DNA of 60,000 nt from Adiantum capillus-veneris (taxonomy: Eukaryota; Streptophyta; Polypodiopsida; Polypodiales; Pteridaceae), in NCBI GenBank assembly GCA_014529385.2, contig CM043970.1:62981496-63041495 (forward strand). The letters are read 5' to 3'. The notes beneath the pieces are model-generated. The model worked only from the letters and a program-made list of their open reading frames with translations, made no database searches and was not told where the DNA came from. Within the stretch, counting starts at the first letter, position 1, and the number at the start of each line of letters is the position of its first letter. A program made the translations under genes and the position numbers. Shown one piece after another: positions 22,380 through 34,027 of this stretch.

Positions 22380-22565
22380 CAGTTATTGTTTCCCTTATGG
22401 TTATGATTATTGTCATTGTCATTGTATAGACAGTTATTGTTTCTCTTTCTGGTTATGCTTATGGTTATTGTTAATTTTGTTTATGGTTATGGTTATCTGC
22501 ATTATGGTTTTGATCAAAGTGGTTATAGGCGGTTATGGTTTTAAGTTATGGTTATGCTTTTCAGT
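22380..22565 (+). repeat. irregular GGTTAT repeats in CACTA-1 3' region
   Basis: Many copies of TTATGGTTATG-like hexamer arrays with GTCATT interruptions. No coding frame seen from 22180 to 22850. Confidence 0.75.
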
Positions 22566-22849
22566 TGGTACGGTTGTCTTTCATTGGCCTTAAATCTCAT
22601 GTGAGATCCTACATGGATAGCATGTAGGAGGCGTATACATGATATGGTTTTTTTTGAAAAGTTTATGTAAAAACAAAGGGAACTCTCCCGAAATTTCTGC
22701 GCGCGGGAGCATGGTTGATATTTTGGTGCTGCTCGCTTTCTTGGGCAGAGGGCAGGAAGTCTGGCTGTGGCCATGTCCATCTTTTAACTGGGCACAGGCC
22801 AGGCTACCTGCCCTTTTCCCAAGAAAATTTTGTTCTGTTATGGTCATCG

Positions 22850-22982
22850 CTATGTGCGTGGCAATCTGCGTCGCTATATGCGTGGCAATCTGCGTCTCTA
22901 TATGCGTCTATACCTGCGTCACAAATAGAGACTGGTTTCACAGCGACGCTCCGCGTCGATGACACCTTATTTTGTTGTAGTG
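22850..22982 (+). repeat. right subterminal repeats and TIR of CACTA-1
   Basis: GCGTGGCAATCTGCGTCGCTATAT occurs twice in near-tandem, followed by GCGTCTCTATATGCGTC, CAGCGACGCTCCGCGTCGATG and the TIR TGTTGTAGTG. They mirror the left subterminal motifs. Confidence 0.85.
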
Positions 22983-24330
22983 CATCAAGGGAGACATTTT
23001 ACAATACAATACTTTGTGTTCCTTCAATAACTTGCTGATGCAATGAAGATGGAAACTTCAAGCACCCAAGCTTACACTTGAAAAACACAACCATCAATTC
23101 CCTCACGGTCTCAGACCCAAGACCTCACACACCTTCAAAGATGGTCAGAGCTAGCGGGGTATGAGAGTAGATCTAGAGGAAGAAGAAGTATTCTTACGAG
23201 AAAGAAGTATTTCTCCTCACATAATCACTCTCAATAGCTTAGAATAGCTTAGTAATTAGCATGGTAGAGGAAATGAGCATGCATTAGAGCTTGGCTCTTG
23301 GTTGGATTTACATCACAAAGCCAAGAGTTGTTGGTGTAGGCCTCCCTTCTCACAAGCTTGGAGTAGATGATGAGCTTTCCATTAAAGCTTGAGAAGGAGA
23401 TAGTCTTCTTTAATTCATACATGAGTTTGTGTGAGTGTGTGTGCAATAATGCCTTGCAAAAATCAGTCCCCTCTCTCTCTCAGTCGACCCCTCTTGCTAT
23501 TTTCCTCTTGTTGGCCCCTCATTGGCTCATGCCAAGATTAGCCAATAGGAAATTAGAAGCATAATTGCTAGCCTTGTGACATATGTCCCCCTTTCCCCTT
23601 TTGTGAGAGCTTTAGGTATTTAAATAATTCAATTAAACTCTCATTGGACCTCTTAGTCTTCTAGCCAATAGAAATCAGGCAAGCCATTGGGCTGCTGAAT
23701 GCTCATTGGACCCCTTGGTAGACTGTCATGTCTTCTAGAGAGCTTAATTTCTATTGGTTCTTTTATCAAGTGTTTTTAAATGAATTAAACTAAATTTACT
23801 CTAGCCTAATTCTCATTGGTCCACCTCTATGGCCATCCAATAGGGTTTGAATGCACTTTGGGGGCAACTGGGCTAGGAACCTGATATGTGTCCACTATGC
23901 CCTTTCTGTAAAGGGAAACTTGAGTGTGTGTGTGTGTGTGTTCTCTTACCTCTTCTCTCTCTTCCCCTACCTTTAGGACGCGCCCCCTCTCTCATCTAGG
24001 GATATGTGAAGACTTTATGGTCTTCACAAAAGCATCCAATTCTAATAAGCTTGACCATTTGGACTTTACGCTTGAATTTTGGAACCTTAGCATTTTGGAA
24101 GTCTTAATGGGCTAAACCTTAAGGTCTTTGAAGCACCATTCATGCACATTGCTCTTTTGCAGATGGCCCCCATTTGGATCCCTATTTTCCCTCCTTTGGA
24201 TCCCTATTGTGACCAGTCTGCCAGTCTTACCAGTATTCTAGCTTTTTCTCCCTTGGTACTTCCCCATATTAAATGATCAGTTTAACATGAGAAAATCATT
24301 TAGGAGATTTATATATTAGTTATTATGACA

Positions 24331-24368
24331 TTACCTCTCTCTTGAAATCATAGTCGTCCTCGACTATG
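24331..24368 (-). other. PPT and upstream hairpin of G2-B
   Basis: Minus-strand AAGAGAGAGG just before the LTR start is the polypurine tract. A perfect 8-bp stem with 4-nt loop (CATAGTCG-TCCT-CGACTATG, 24349-24368) lies directly upstream. The same hairpin and PPT recur at 29338-29375 in G2-A. Confidence 0.7.
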
Positions 24369-24729
24369 AGGTAGAGACGATAAAACCTAGTCATTAGTTC
24401 TTTTTCTAGTGGGTAGAGGATCCCTATTTTACCCTACGACACCAACACCGTTCCATAATGGATGACTAATCCATTTTGCGCTTGAGAGCCTAAGCTGCCG
24501 CAAGCATGTCTGTGTGTCAGTCCTATCAATCTTCCATAGTAGAGTGACAAGTTCTACTTGGTGTTGGAGAGAGGTCGTCTCCGCAAACATGATCCTAAGC
24601 ATGCATACTTCTTAACATTTGTGCACAATAAAGAACAAGAGAGTCTTATAAGACAAAAACTCTGTTCATTAAAACATTTTCACATTTTCTTACTCTAGGG
24701 AAGCATTGTAAGCATTGACAAGGTTTAGG

Positions 24730-25797
24730 TTATCCTTTAATTGTATGCCTTGCATCCATCTTAAACTTAATAAGATACCGTCGGATAATCTTACTGCCTC
24801 TCAATACCTTGTTTATATGTCGGAGAATGGACTCGGGATGCAACACCTCTTCTTGGCTCTCGATCTCCAGTGGGTCTTCAAGAGTTGGTTCTTGAGGTGG
24901 CTCTCCTTTGTAAGGCTTTAGTAGGCTCACATGGAAAGCATTGTGTATGAGCCAATGACTGGGCAACTTGAGTTGATAGGCCATCTCATTAATTGGTCTA
25001 AGAATCTGGAAGGGACCATAGTACCTTTTTGCTAACTTAGCATAGTACTTTTGGTGTCCCATAGGATTCTTGCCCGTTGTGTGCCTTAATCGAGCCTTGG
25101 GAAATTTAAGCAAGGCCCAATCATTTTGTTTAAAGGCTTGAGCTCTTGTGTTCTTATTAGTAGCAACCTTCTGCCTTTGCTGTGAGATAGATATAGCATC
25201 CTTAATCTTTTGGAAAGCTTCTTGTAGGTCTCGGCTATACTCATCTGCAACGAAGATCTTCTCGTGTACCTTAAGTAGCAGGGGACTTTTGGATCTTCCC
25301 GCAATTACCTCGAAAGGTGCTTTTCCCGTGAAGGTATGTACACTGTTATTGTAGGCATACTCCACCAACGGTAAGTACTTCTCCCATTGGGACCTTTGAT
25401 CTACTTCTATTACATAGGCTTTTAGTAGATCAAGAATTGTTAGGTTAGCTATTTCACTTTGGCCATCCGTTTGCGGGTGATAGGCCAAAGAGAAGTTTAG
25501 CCTTGTCCCTAAATTCTCAAAGAGACCCTTCCAAAAATTACTGGTCATTCTAGGATCTCTATCCGATACTATGGGCATTTGCAAGCCATGGTACTTGAAG
25601 ATTTGTGATATAAAGAGGGTTGCCATCTGATGGGCTTTGATAATCTTTTTGACAGGTATGAAATGTGCTTGTTTGCTAACCCTGTCTACTATCGTCCATA
25701 TTCTTGTATTCCCATGGATAGACTTGGGCAATCCAAAGATAAAATCCATGGATATGATTTCCCACGGTGAATTAGGAATTGGAAAAGGTTGAAGCAA
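24730..25797 (-). pseudogene. pol: G2-B integrase core with damaged chromodomain
   Basis: About 355 residues. The DDE residues are all present: SMDFIFGLPKS, IVSDRDPRM and TDGQSEIAN. The GPF-like module (YYGPFQILRPINEMAYQLKLP) and NAFHVSLLKPYKGEPP follow. The chromodomain starts (KIIRRYLIKFK) but is cut short by a small deletion relative to G2-A (KFKNYPFEDARW) and ends at a premature stop. The same frame continues upstream past a TAA at 25804-25806, so the core is cut off from the zinc-binding domain. Confidence 0.88.
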
Positions 25798-25803
25798 TCC
25801 AGG

Positions 25804-26520
25804 TTACTTCCCTCTATCAAACTTCGTCTTTTGGCATACCACACATTTTGAAACATACTCTTGTATGTTTGCTTTCATGGTAGGAAAACAGAAATATGTT
25901 TCAATCCTTTTTAGGGTAGACTGAATCCCTCTAGTATGCCCCACGTGAGGAGGAGCATACGATTCATACATTACTTTCTCACGTAGTGAGTTAGTAACGC
26001 ATAGTCTATTGCCATAGAGAAGATAACCATCTTGTAAAGTAAATGGTTCCTCTTTCTTCCCTAGTGCAAGGGCTGAAATCACATCTCTAAAATTGGGATC
26101 AATAGCATACTCATCTATCATAGAAGATAGATCATAGTGACTTGCTATGGAAACCGCATTCACTCTCAGCCATCTTGAGAGTGCATCAGCTACTTGATTA
26201 TGCTTGCCAACAATGTGAGCAATATGAAAATGAAATTGCGAAAGAAAAATTTCCCACCTTATTTGCTTGTTGGAGAGCTTGGTCTATGTCATGAAGTACT
26301 TATGGCTTTGGTGATCCGTTGGCAAAATGAAAGGAGTCCCCAATAAATAGCGCTTCCTTGAGTCAAAGTCATGGAGAACTGCGAGGAGTTCCTTTTCATA
26401 TATGCCTAGAGCTTGCTCAATAGGGTCGAGCCTTTGACTTTCATAGCCTATGGCATGCCCTTCTTGGAGCAAAACAGCTCCAAGGCAATCACCACAGGCA
26501 TCGCATTGGACCTCAATGGC
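25804..26520 (-). pseudogene. pol: G2-B RNase H and integrase zinc-binding domain
   Basis: One frame from about 26520: CDACGDCLGAVLLQEGHAIGYES, YEKELLAVLHDFDSRKRYLLGTPF, TDHQSHKYFMT, then a TAG at 26284-26286, then HIAHIVGKHNQVADALSR and the HHCC domain (YESYAPPHVGHTRG ... CVVCQKTKFDRGK) ending in a TAA. RNase H catalytic residues are mostly retained; the two stops abolish a full product. Confidence 0.87.
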
Positions 26521-26689
26521 TTTGAGAGATCCGGTAGTGTAAGTACAGGTTGAGAGATAAGATTTTCTTTAAGCTTTTCGAAAGCATTGATCTTCTTGGT
26601 GGACCATATATACGTAATGTTTTTCTATGTTAGGTCATGTAATGGTCCTGCAATTTGTGAGAACTTTTCTATGAAGCGTCTATAGTATG

Positions 26690-27440
26690 CACACATACTT
26701 ATAAAGCTTCTCAGTTCATGTAGATTTCTTGGATTAGGCCAACCTTTTATTACCTCTAGCTTTGATGGATCCATTTTGGATGCCATCTTGAGAGATAATG
26801 TGACCTAAATACTGAATCTTTTGTAAGAAAAACTCACTTTTCTTTGGATTAATATAAAGTTTGTTCTCTCGTAAGACTTGAAATATTACCTGGAGGTGTT
26901 GCTTGTGTTCGTCTAGTGAGTTAGAGTAGATAATTATATCATCAAAGAACACTCCAATAATAGTTCGGTGAGGCATGAATAGCTTCTACATCAAGCGGTT
27001 AAATGTGGTTGGTGCATTCGCAAGACAAAAGGCATGACAATGTACTCGTAAAGACCAAACGTAGTACGAAATGCGGTCTTTACAATGTCTTGATCAACTA
27101 TCCTTATTTGATGGTAGCCACTTTTTAGGTCAATCCTATTGAAGTAGGTCGACCCTTGTGGCTTATCAAATAGGTTTTCTACCCGTGGAACGAGAAACCT
27201 ATTTTTTGATAGTGATCCTATTTAGTGCTCTATAGTCGACACAAATACGATATGTGCCGTCTTTCTTTTGTACTAATAACAATGGTGAACAAAATGGAGA
27301 TGAGCTAGGCCTAACCATGCCCTTCTCAACTAACTCATGCACTTGATGCATAATCTCCTCTTGTTGAGCCTGAGAAACTCTATAAGGAGGTTTATTAGGT
27401 GGTGAACTTCCTGGAAGAAGTTCAATTGCATGGTCATCAT
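26690..27440 (-). pseudogene. pol: G2-B reverse transcriptase, 5'-truncated
   Basis: Recognisable blocks: [15 protein letters not shown] and [18 protein letters not shown] near 27330-27420, [10 protein letters not shown]-type sequence near 27260, and the active site FFDDIIIYSNSLDEH with FLQKIQYLGHIISQDG in 26976-26734. Several frameshifts separate the blocks. The frame stops matching at about 27440, where G3 LTR sequence begins. Confidence 0.82.
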
Positions 27441-27693
27441 GTAAGACAAGGGGAACTAGAACCTAGGAGTACACCACCCAACCACCCACTATATAGCATG
27501 GCCCCTGGCCTCTGCCCTAGTTGGACTCCCTTTCTACACTGCCTAGCCCGGCCTTGCCCTTGTCTAGTCCGGCCTTGCCGGTGTCCTGACATTACTCCCC
27601 CCTTAAGAAGAGTTTTCATCCTCGAAAACAAAAGTGGGGAACTTCTTCTTAAGAACACTAATGTTTTCCCAAGTGGCATCCTTCATGGATCCA
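27441..27693 (-). mobile_element. G3: 3' end of another Ty3/gypsy element (chromodomain tail, PPT, LTR start)
   Basis: The minus strand reads MKDATWENISVLKKKFP and a few more residues to a TAA, the end of a chromodomain of the KDATWE type. A purine run AAGGGGGGAGTAA then precedes TGTCAGGACACC, an LTR start. The LTR continues about 148 bp with a TATATAG box (27480-27486) and is cut at about 27441. The G2-A insertion (TSD ATCCA) lies just upstream of the chromodomain tail. Confidence 0.7.
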
Positions 27694-29337
27694 TGTAATG
27701 AAATTGGCCTATTTAATTTGAGAGTAGCGGAAATTAATGAGAGTACTTTTGAGAAATGACTTTGTGAGCATAGCGGGTGAACATAATTGAAGATAGCAAC
27801 ATAATCATAGCAATTAGTTAACTTGGCATGAACAATACTTTTACAAGAGAGAGAATTTAGGGAACATGACAACGGTTGAGGACCGGATTTATGTGGATCC
27901 GGTCCCCCCTCCAATAGGCATTTGTATTATGATTTCTCCCATTAAGAGAGACTTGTTACAATACAATCTTTGTGTTCCTTGTGACCTAGGTGATACAATG
28001 AAGATGGAAAAATTCATGCATCACAAACATAACATAAACTTGAAGAAAGCTTTAACTATCCCAAGCCTCAGTCCCAAGACCTCAAACACCTTCGAAGGTG
28101 GAGAGAGCTAGCAGGGAATGAGGGTAGGGAAGAGGAAGAAGAAACATTTCGTAGGAGAAAGAATTAGTTCCTCACTTATCATAACTCTTGTTGCTAGCAT
28201 ACATAATATCATAGTAATGAAGAAGAAGGAGATGTCAAGCTTAAGCATTGAAGCATGGCTCTTTGTTGGATTTGCACTCCATATCCAAGAGTGTTGGTGT
28301 AGGCTCTCAACCTCTACTTGCTTGGAGAAGGAGAGGGAGCTCTTGCACTTTGCATAGCACACAATGAGAGTGTTTGTGAGTGTGTGTGGGTGAGTATACC
28401 CCCTAAGAAACCCCCTAGCTTGCTTGGGTCGAGACCCCCCCCTTGTAGCTCATGCTTGAAGCTCATTGGACCCCTCCAGTCCTAGCCAATCACAAGCAGG
28501 AGGCATTACAAGCAGCAAGGGTAGCCTTGAGACAAGTGTCCCCCTTTTTCTTTTGAGAGAGAGGGCTAGATAAATGCTAAATAAATTAATTAAATATCCT
28601 AAATTATTATTGGACCCCTTGGGTGGCCAACCAATAGGCTTCAGGCACACCATGAGGGCAACATGAGGAGGAACTTGACAAGTGTCCCTTTTGCTTTCTT
28701 TGTACCATGCATGCCTTGTGTGAGTGTGTGGGTGTTCTCTCTCATCCCCCCTCATGTAGGGATCCCCCCCTCCTTGTAGGGATTGAATCTTTGACTTTTT
28801 GACACCTCAAGCCCCTCATGCATAGGCCCAGTTCCCACCACAAGCTTGGCTCATAAGCACTTTAAGCTTAGGCTGGGTTCTCACCTCAAGTGCAACTCTA
28901 GCATCTCAAGCATGTCAAGCACCTCAAGCATCTCAATAATTAAGCACCTCAAGCATCTCAAGCACCTCAATCATCAAGCACCTCAAGCACCTTAGTCATC
29001 AAGCATGACAAGTAGGACAAGCACCTCGAGCTGGGTCGAGTTCCCGCGCCTCAAGCTCAGCCCTAGCTTACCTAAGGTCAAATGCATTTTACACACATTA
29101 TTGGAGGTCTTTAATGAAGCTAACCCTAAGGTCTTATGCTCCATTTGTTAGCCTTGCTCTTTGATAGACCATCTCTCATTTGGGTCCCTTTACCATTGGC
29201 CCCGTGTTGAGATAGATCTATAAGCACATGTCTATATCTTAACACTTGTTCCCGTTTATTCTCCCACATTAAGTGATCAATTTAATATGAGAAAATCATT
29301 TGGGTTGGTTAGATATTAGATATTAGATTTTATGACA
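27694..29337 (-). repeat. 3' LTR of G2-A
   Basis: 1644 bp, minus-strand TGTCATAAAATCTAATATC to CATTACA. It contains a minisatellite of CACCTCAAGCATCTCAAG units (about 28890-29025). Confidence 0.92.
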
Positions 29338-29375
29338 TTACCTCTCTCTTGAAATCATAGTCGTCCTCGACTATG
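29338..29375 (-). other. PPT and upstream hairpin of G2-A
   Basis: AAGAGAGAGG PPT abuts the 3' LTR. The hairpin CATAGTCG-TCCT-CGACTATG (29356-29375) is identical to that of G2-B. Confidence 0.7.
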
Positions 29376-29694
29376 AGGTAGAAGAGATAAATCCTTAGTC
29401 AAGTCAATTTTACTTAGCGGGTAGAGGATCCCTTTTTACCCTACGACATCTTTCCAAGATGGATGACTAATCCATTTGGTGCTTGGGAGACATAGCTGCT
29501 GCAAGCATGTCTGCTCTTTAGTCCATTTCATTCTCCCAAATTAGAGTGAAAAATTCTACTTGGTGTTTGAGAGACGTCGTCATCACAAACATGATTCTAA
29601 GCATGCATACTAGTTAAATTTGTGCACAATTAAAAAGAGGACTAGTCTTATAAGACAAAAACATGAGTCATTTTAAAGAAATTCGTACATTTGC
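29376..29694 (-). other. non-coding segment between pol and PPT in G2-A
   Basis: About 320 bp with no ORF, well conserved with 24369-24729 in G2-B, so it is a standard part of the family. Confidence 0.6.
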
Positions 29695-30780
29695 TTACTC
29701 TAATGTAACATTGTAAGCATTGACAAGGTTCATACTATCCTTAAGCTGTATTCCTTGCACCCATCTAGCATCTTCAAAAGGATAATTTTTGAACTTAATA
29801 AGATACCGTCGGATAATCTTACCATGTCTTAGTACCTTGTCTTCATGCCGAAGAACAACTTCGGGTTGTAGCACCTCTTCTTGGTCTTCAACTTCGGGAG
29901 GGTCTTCAATAATTGGTTCAGTTGGTGGCTCTCCTTTGTAGGGCTTAAGTAGGCTTACACGAAAGGCATTGTGTATGAGCCAATGGTTGGGCAACTTGAG
30001 TTGATAAGCCGTCTCATTGATGGGCTTCAAGATTTGGAAAGGACCATAATATCTTTTTGCTAGTTTAGCATAATACTTTTGATGGCCCGTAGGATTTTTG
30101 CCCGTCGTTTGCCTTAATCGAGCCTTAGGAAACTTGAGTAAGACCCAATCATTTTCTTTGAACATTAAGGCTCTTCTATGCTTATCAACAACATCAACTT
30201 TTTGCCTTTGTTGAGAGATGGATATAGCCTCCTTAATCTTTTGAAAAGATTCTTGTAGGTCACGGCTATACTCATCGGTGGCGAAGATCTTCCCATGTAC
30301 TTTGAGTAGCAATGGACTTTTAGGTCTTTTCTCAATTATCTCAAAAGGTGCTTTTCCCATAGAAGTATGTACAGTATTATTGTAGGCATACTCTACAAGA
30401 GGTAAGTACTTTTCCCATTGTGAGCGTTGATATACTTCGGTAACATAAGTCTTGAGTAGATTGAGTATCGTAAGATTGGCTATCTCACTTTGGCCATCCG
30501 TTTGTGGGTGATAGGCCGAAGAGAAATTCAATCTTGTTCCTATATTTTCAAAGAGACCTTTCCAGAAATTACTGGTCATTCTAGGATCTCTATCTGACAC
30601 GATGGACGTGGGTAATCCATGGTGCTTGAAAATCTGAGATATGAAGAGAGTTGCCATTTGATGTGCCTTAATAGTCTTTTTGACAGGAATAAAATGTGCT
30701 TGCTTGCTAAACCTGTCAACTATTGTCCATATTCCTGTATTCCCATGGATAGACTTGGGTAATCCAAAGATGAAATCCAT
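29695..30780 (-). pseudogene. pol: G2-A integrase core and chromodomain
   Basis: 361 residues from MDFIFGLPKS to YNVTLE. DDE residues present: MDF, VSDRDPRM, DGQSEIAN. HNAFRVSLLKPYKGEPP and a complete-looking chromodomain (KIIRRYLIKFKNYPFEDARW) follow. Two adjacent stops (TGA TAG) a few codons upstream separate it from the zinc-binding domain. The core itself is intact, longer and better kept than G2-B. Confidence 0.9.
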
Positions 30781-31311
30781 GGGTATACTCTATCATGGTG
30801 AATTTGGGATAGGCAATGGCTGGAGTAATGCAGGTTGCTTCCCTCTATCATACTTGGTCTTTTGGCATACTACACATTTTGAAACATACTCTTGTATGTC
30901 TACTTTCATGGTAGGTCAATAGAAGTACGTCTCTACTCCTCGGAGAGTAGGTTGAATACCTTTATGCCCCACATATGGAGGAGCATGGGATTCATACATA
31001 ACTTTCTCACGAAGGGAATGGGTAACACATAGCCTATTGCCGTGGAGAAGATAACCATCCTACAAGGTGAATGGTTCCTCTTTCTTCCCCAAAGCAAGGG
31101 CTGACATTATGTCTCTAAATTCAGGGTCAGTAGCATACTCATCTATCATAGAGGATAGATCATTGTGAGTAGCTATAGACACTGCATTAACTTTGGGTCG
31201 TCATGAAAGTGCATTGGCCACTTGATTGTGCTTACCAGATATGTGAGCAATATGGAAATTAAATTCCGAAAGAAAATTTGCCCACCTCATTTGTTTGTCG
31301 GAAAGCTTGGT
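30781..31311 (-). pseudogene. pol: G2-A RNase H end and integrase zinc-binding domain
   Basis: The frame from 31311 reads KLSDKQMRWANFLSEFNFHIAHISGKHN, then the HHCC domain (ESHAPPYVGHKG ... CVVCQKTKYDRGKQ). At least four stops (near 31200, 31060, 30920 and 30790) break it. It continues the RNase H that ends at 34028 on the other side of the insertion. Confidence 0.82.
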
Positions 31312-31574
31312 TTGCGTTGAAGCGGTCCGGGGCGGGCAACAAGAAGAGCAACCTCTAGACACCCTTCAAGGCTCCCGTGCTGCTCAATGGGGCTGGGGCA
31401 CAACACAACACAAACCAAAACAACAAACCCCCAACCAAATCCCAACTACACAAGGGGCACCACCTAGTTTAAGAGCGAACTAGGACGCAAAAGAGGAGAA
31501 TCGTTAGAGCAACCCACAAACAAGCAAGGAATTTACACTAACCCTAACACCAATGGAACATTCTCACACACTAA

Positions 31575-31635
<61 letters not shown>

Positions 31636-33803
31636 TGGTGCTCGGGCTGCTTTGAAGTGTATCGTTAATGATCAAGCAAACATAAATATATATATGTAAG
31701 AAAGAGAGAGAAGGGGGAAGGGGGTGCTTGTTGCACTAATGCATCATTACAAATCTGTCATGACCAATCAAAGTGAGATTAGTATTTGTTCAACATAGCC
31801 TGAGTAAATTACACCACAACACATCACAAGAAAAAAGCCACCCCAATCACTGTCTTAAGGTCAGGGGAGTCCTCTCCACCCTGTCGCCCTCTTACAACAT
31901 GTGGGATTTATGGCTAAATTGATAACAATACCCGGAGACAAGCTATCAAGAACTTAAATAAAACACCAAGACACTTACACATCATTATTGTCCATGACTT
32001 CACGTTGGAAGGGAGACAAGGTATCCATGCTTAGTCCAAATTCACCCTCCTTGATTCAACAAATGTTGGGCTTACACTAGTAGGAGAAATGATAGATTTC
32101 CTACTCTCAATTTAATGATCACTCTCTCTTACAATGGCATAGAGTTCCCTTGCTAATCACCCCTAATACAACACATACATATGCCTAATGCCAATGAGAT
32201 TCCACTCAAGAGCTCCTTCTCGAGAGGTTGAGCTTGGCTTCTCAAGCTATAGCATAGTGCTCTTTCTTCTCCCTTTTTTGTGCTAGCTACACCCTCCTTT
32301 TATAGCAATTTTGAAGGCTAGGGTTACTCCTCTAACCATGGTTGGGTTAGATTTTCAGCAATTTACCTAATTTATTTTGCTTGGAATTATCAAGAAGTTG
32401 GTGGGGAAAGAGAGAGGAGAGAAATGGAGGTGATAAGACTTTTCATAGTGGGTTAGTGTTAGTAGAGTTAGTATTAATTTACAAATGGAATTGGATATTT
32501 ACAATGGGAGTATCCATTAGGATACAAATAAGGAAGAAAAAATCTTAAGAGGTAAGAAAAGGTGGATTTCTTACAAGGTTGATGCTCCAAGTGTCTTGAG
32601 TAGGGCCAATTTTGACGCTTGTTGACGGTCCACTAGCTTTGACGGTACATTTTTTCTCCACTCTTGACCTTCCTTGAGAGACAAGGTAATTGAAGCTGAG
32701 TAATCAACCACCATGATGCTGTCTTTTAAGAGAAGAGGCTGAATTTTGTGGTTTTTTTGATAGATATGGGTAATTTGGAGGAGGAAAAATGAGAATAGGT
32801 GGTCAATTTTGGAATGGAATTGTGTGTGGGAGGTATGAGTTCACCATGGTTTCTCTTATTCTTCAAGGTTGAGGTGAAGGTGAGTAGGGTGCAGAGAGGA
32901 GTGGTGAGAGAGGTGGGGATGATGAGTGGAGAAGTGTGTGTGAAAGAGGAAAATGATAAAGTGGAAGAGAGAGTGTGGCTGCATAGCATGGGAAAACTGG
33001 GGTCCACTAATAAAATCATAGCTCACAGCTCGTAGCTCAAAAAAATATGAAAAAATTTGAGGTAAAAGTTCAGCCCACGAGCTACAACTTTTGTTTGTAT
33101 CACCTTTTCAAATTCGGAGAGCAAGTGAACTTTAAAAATTCAGCAAAACCGATCGTTTTTTTCCACTGCACAAAGTCCTTGTGGGGTCCTTCTTTGGATG
33201 ATTCTTTTGAATACCTCCAAGAGTGAGCCCTCCATAGTGCATGTATGCATGCCACCTACCCTTGACCTTATTTGGTAGGTCTATAATTGAAGATATTGTT
33301 GAGATCATGATATAAGTGAATAGTACAACTAAGAAAATCAAATATTGAGGGGTCTAAAAAATATGTACATGTCAAATATAAATAATATAAGTGGAAAAAA
33401 TATAAAGGGGTCAAAAGAAATCTCTCTCATTATGAGGCTACCATAAAAAGATAAATATTTTTGGTGTTCTAATTTTTTAGAAAAAAAACAAAATAGATGT
33501 AGGAAGGGAAAAATCACAATAGTGAAAAAATATACACATAAATAAAACTAGTTTTTTTGGATTTTTGTTGGGGTGGAGTTACACCAAATATAAGAGAAGC
33601 TTACATGAAAATATTTCTATATGGAATAAAGAGTATGAAAAATGGTAAGAAAAATTGTGGTAATGGTGAGGCAATGTACAGAGCATAAATAACACACACC
33701 TAGATAGAAATATTTAAATAAATACCAAAATAATTATGAAAAAATCTTTTATTTAGGCCCTATATACAAAGAAATATTTACATACGCATGGGTCATAATA
33801 TAC

Positions 33804-33836
<33 letters not shown>

Positions 33837-34027
33837 TGGCTCAACTAGCCCAATGACTAGCTAATTGAGGGTTTTTTATTTCAGTAAGGAGATATGGGAA
33901 AAGTCCCCTAACTCACACGCACCTATATACAGTGAAAGGGTGAGGGTAACCACAGTGTTTGAGTGATTTGATAGGGTGAGATAACTCACTATGGCAATTA
34001 CAGAGAGCCGAAAAACGGCTATCAGCA
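31312..34027. mobile_element. 2.7 kb insertion of unknown type inside G2-A RNase H
   Basis: Found by comparison with G2-B: CTTGGTCTATGTCATGAAG in 26278-26300 is split here into AGCTTGGT (ending 31311/12) and TCATGAAATAC (from 34028), with about six bases lost and no target duplication. It contains a (GA)n array (31579-31635), a minus-strand TATA-like TATAAAAG at about 32298-32305, (TA)n at 33812-33836 and A/T-rich DNA from 33340. No protein domain seen. A hairpin, AGCCG-AAAAA-CGGCT (34006-34020), lies 7 bp from the right boundary. No LTRs or TIRs found. Confidence 0.7.

Noticed and set aside
28890-29025. CACCTCAAGCAT repeats as a possible CRISPR array
   Set aside because: Units are short, irregular and without uniform spacers, and lie in a plant LTR; they are a minisatellite present in all G2 LTR copies.
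31312-34027. Calling the G2-A insert a Helitron
   Set aside because: Terminal hairpin and lack of TSD fit, but neither a 5' TC nor a 3' CTRR end nor A|T target is visible.
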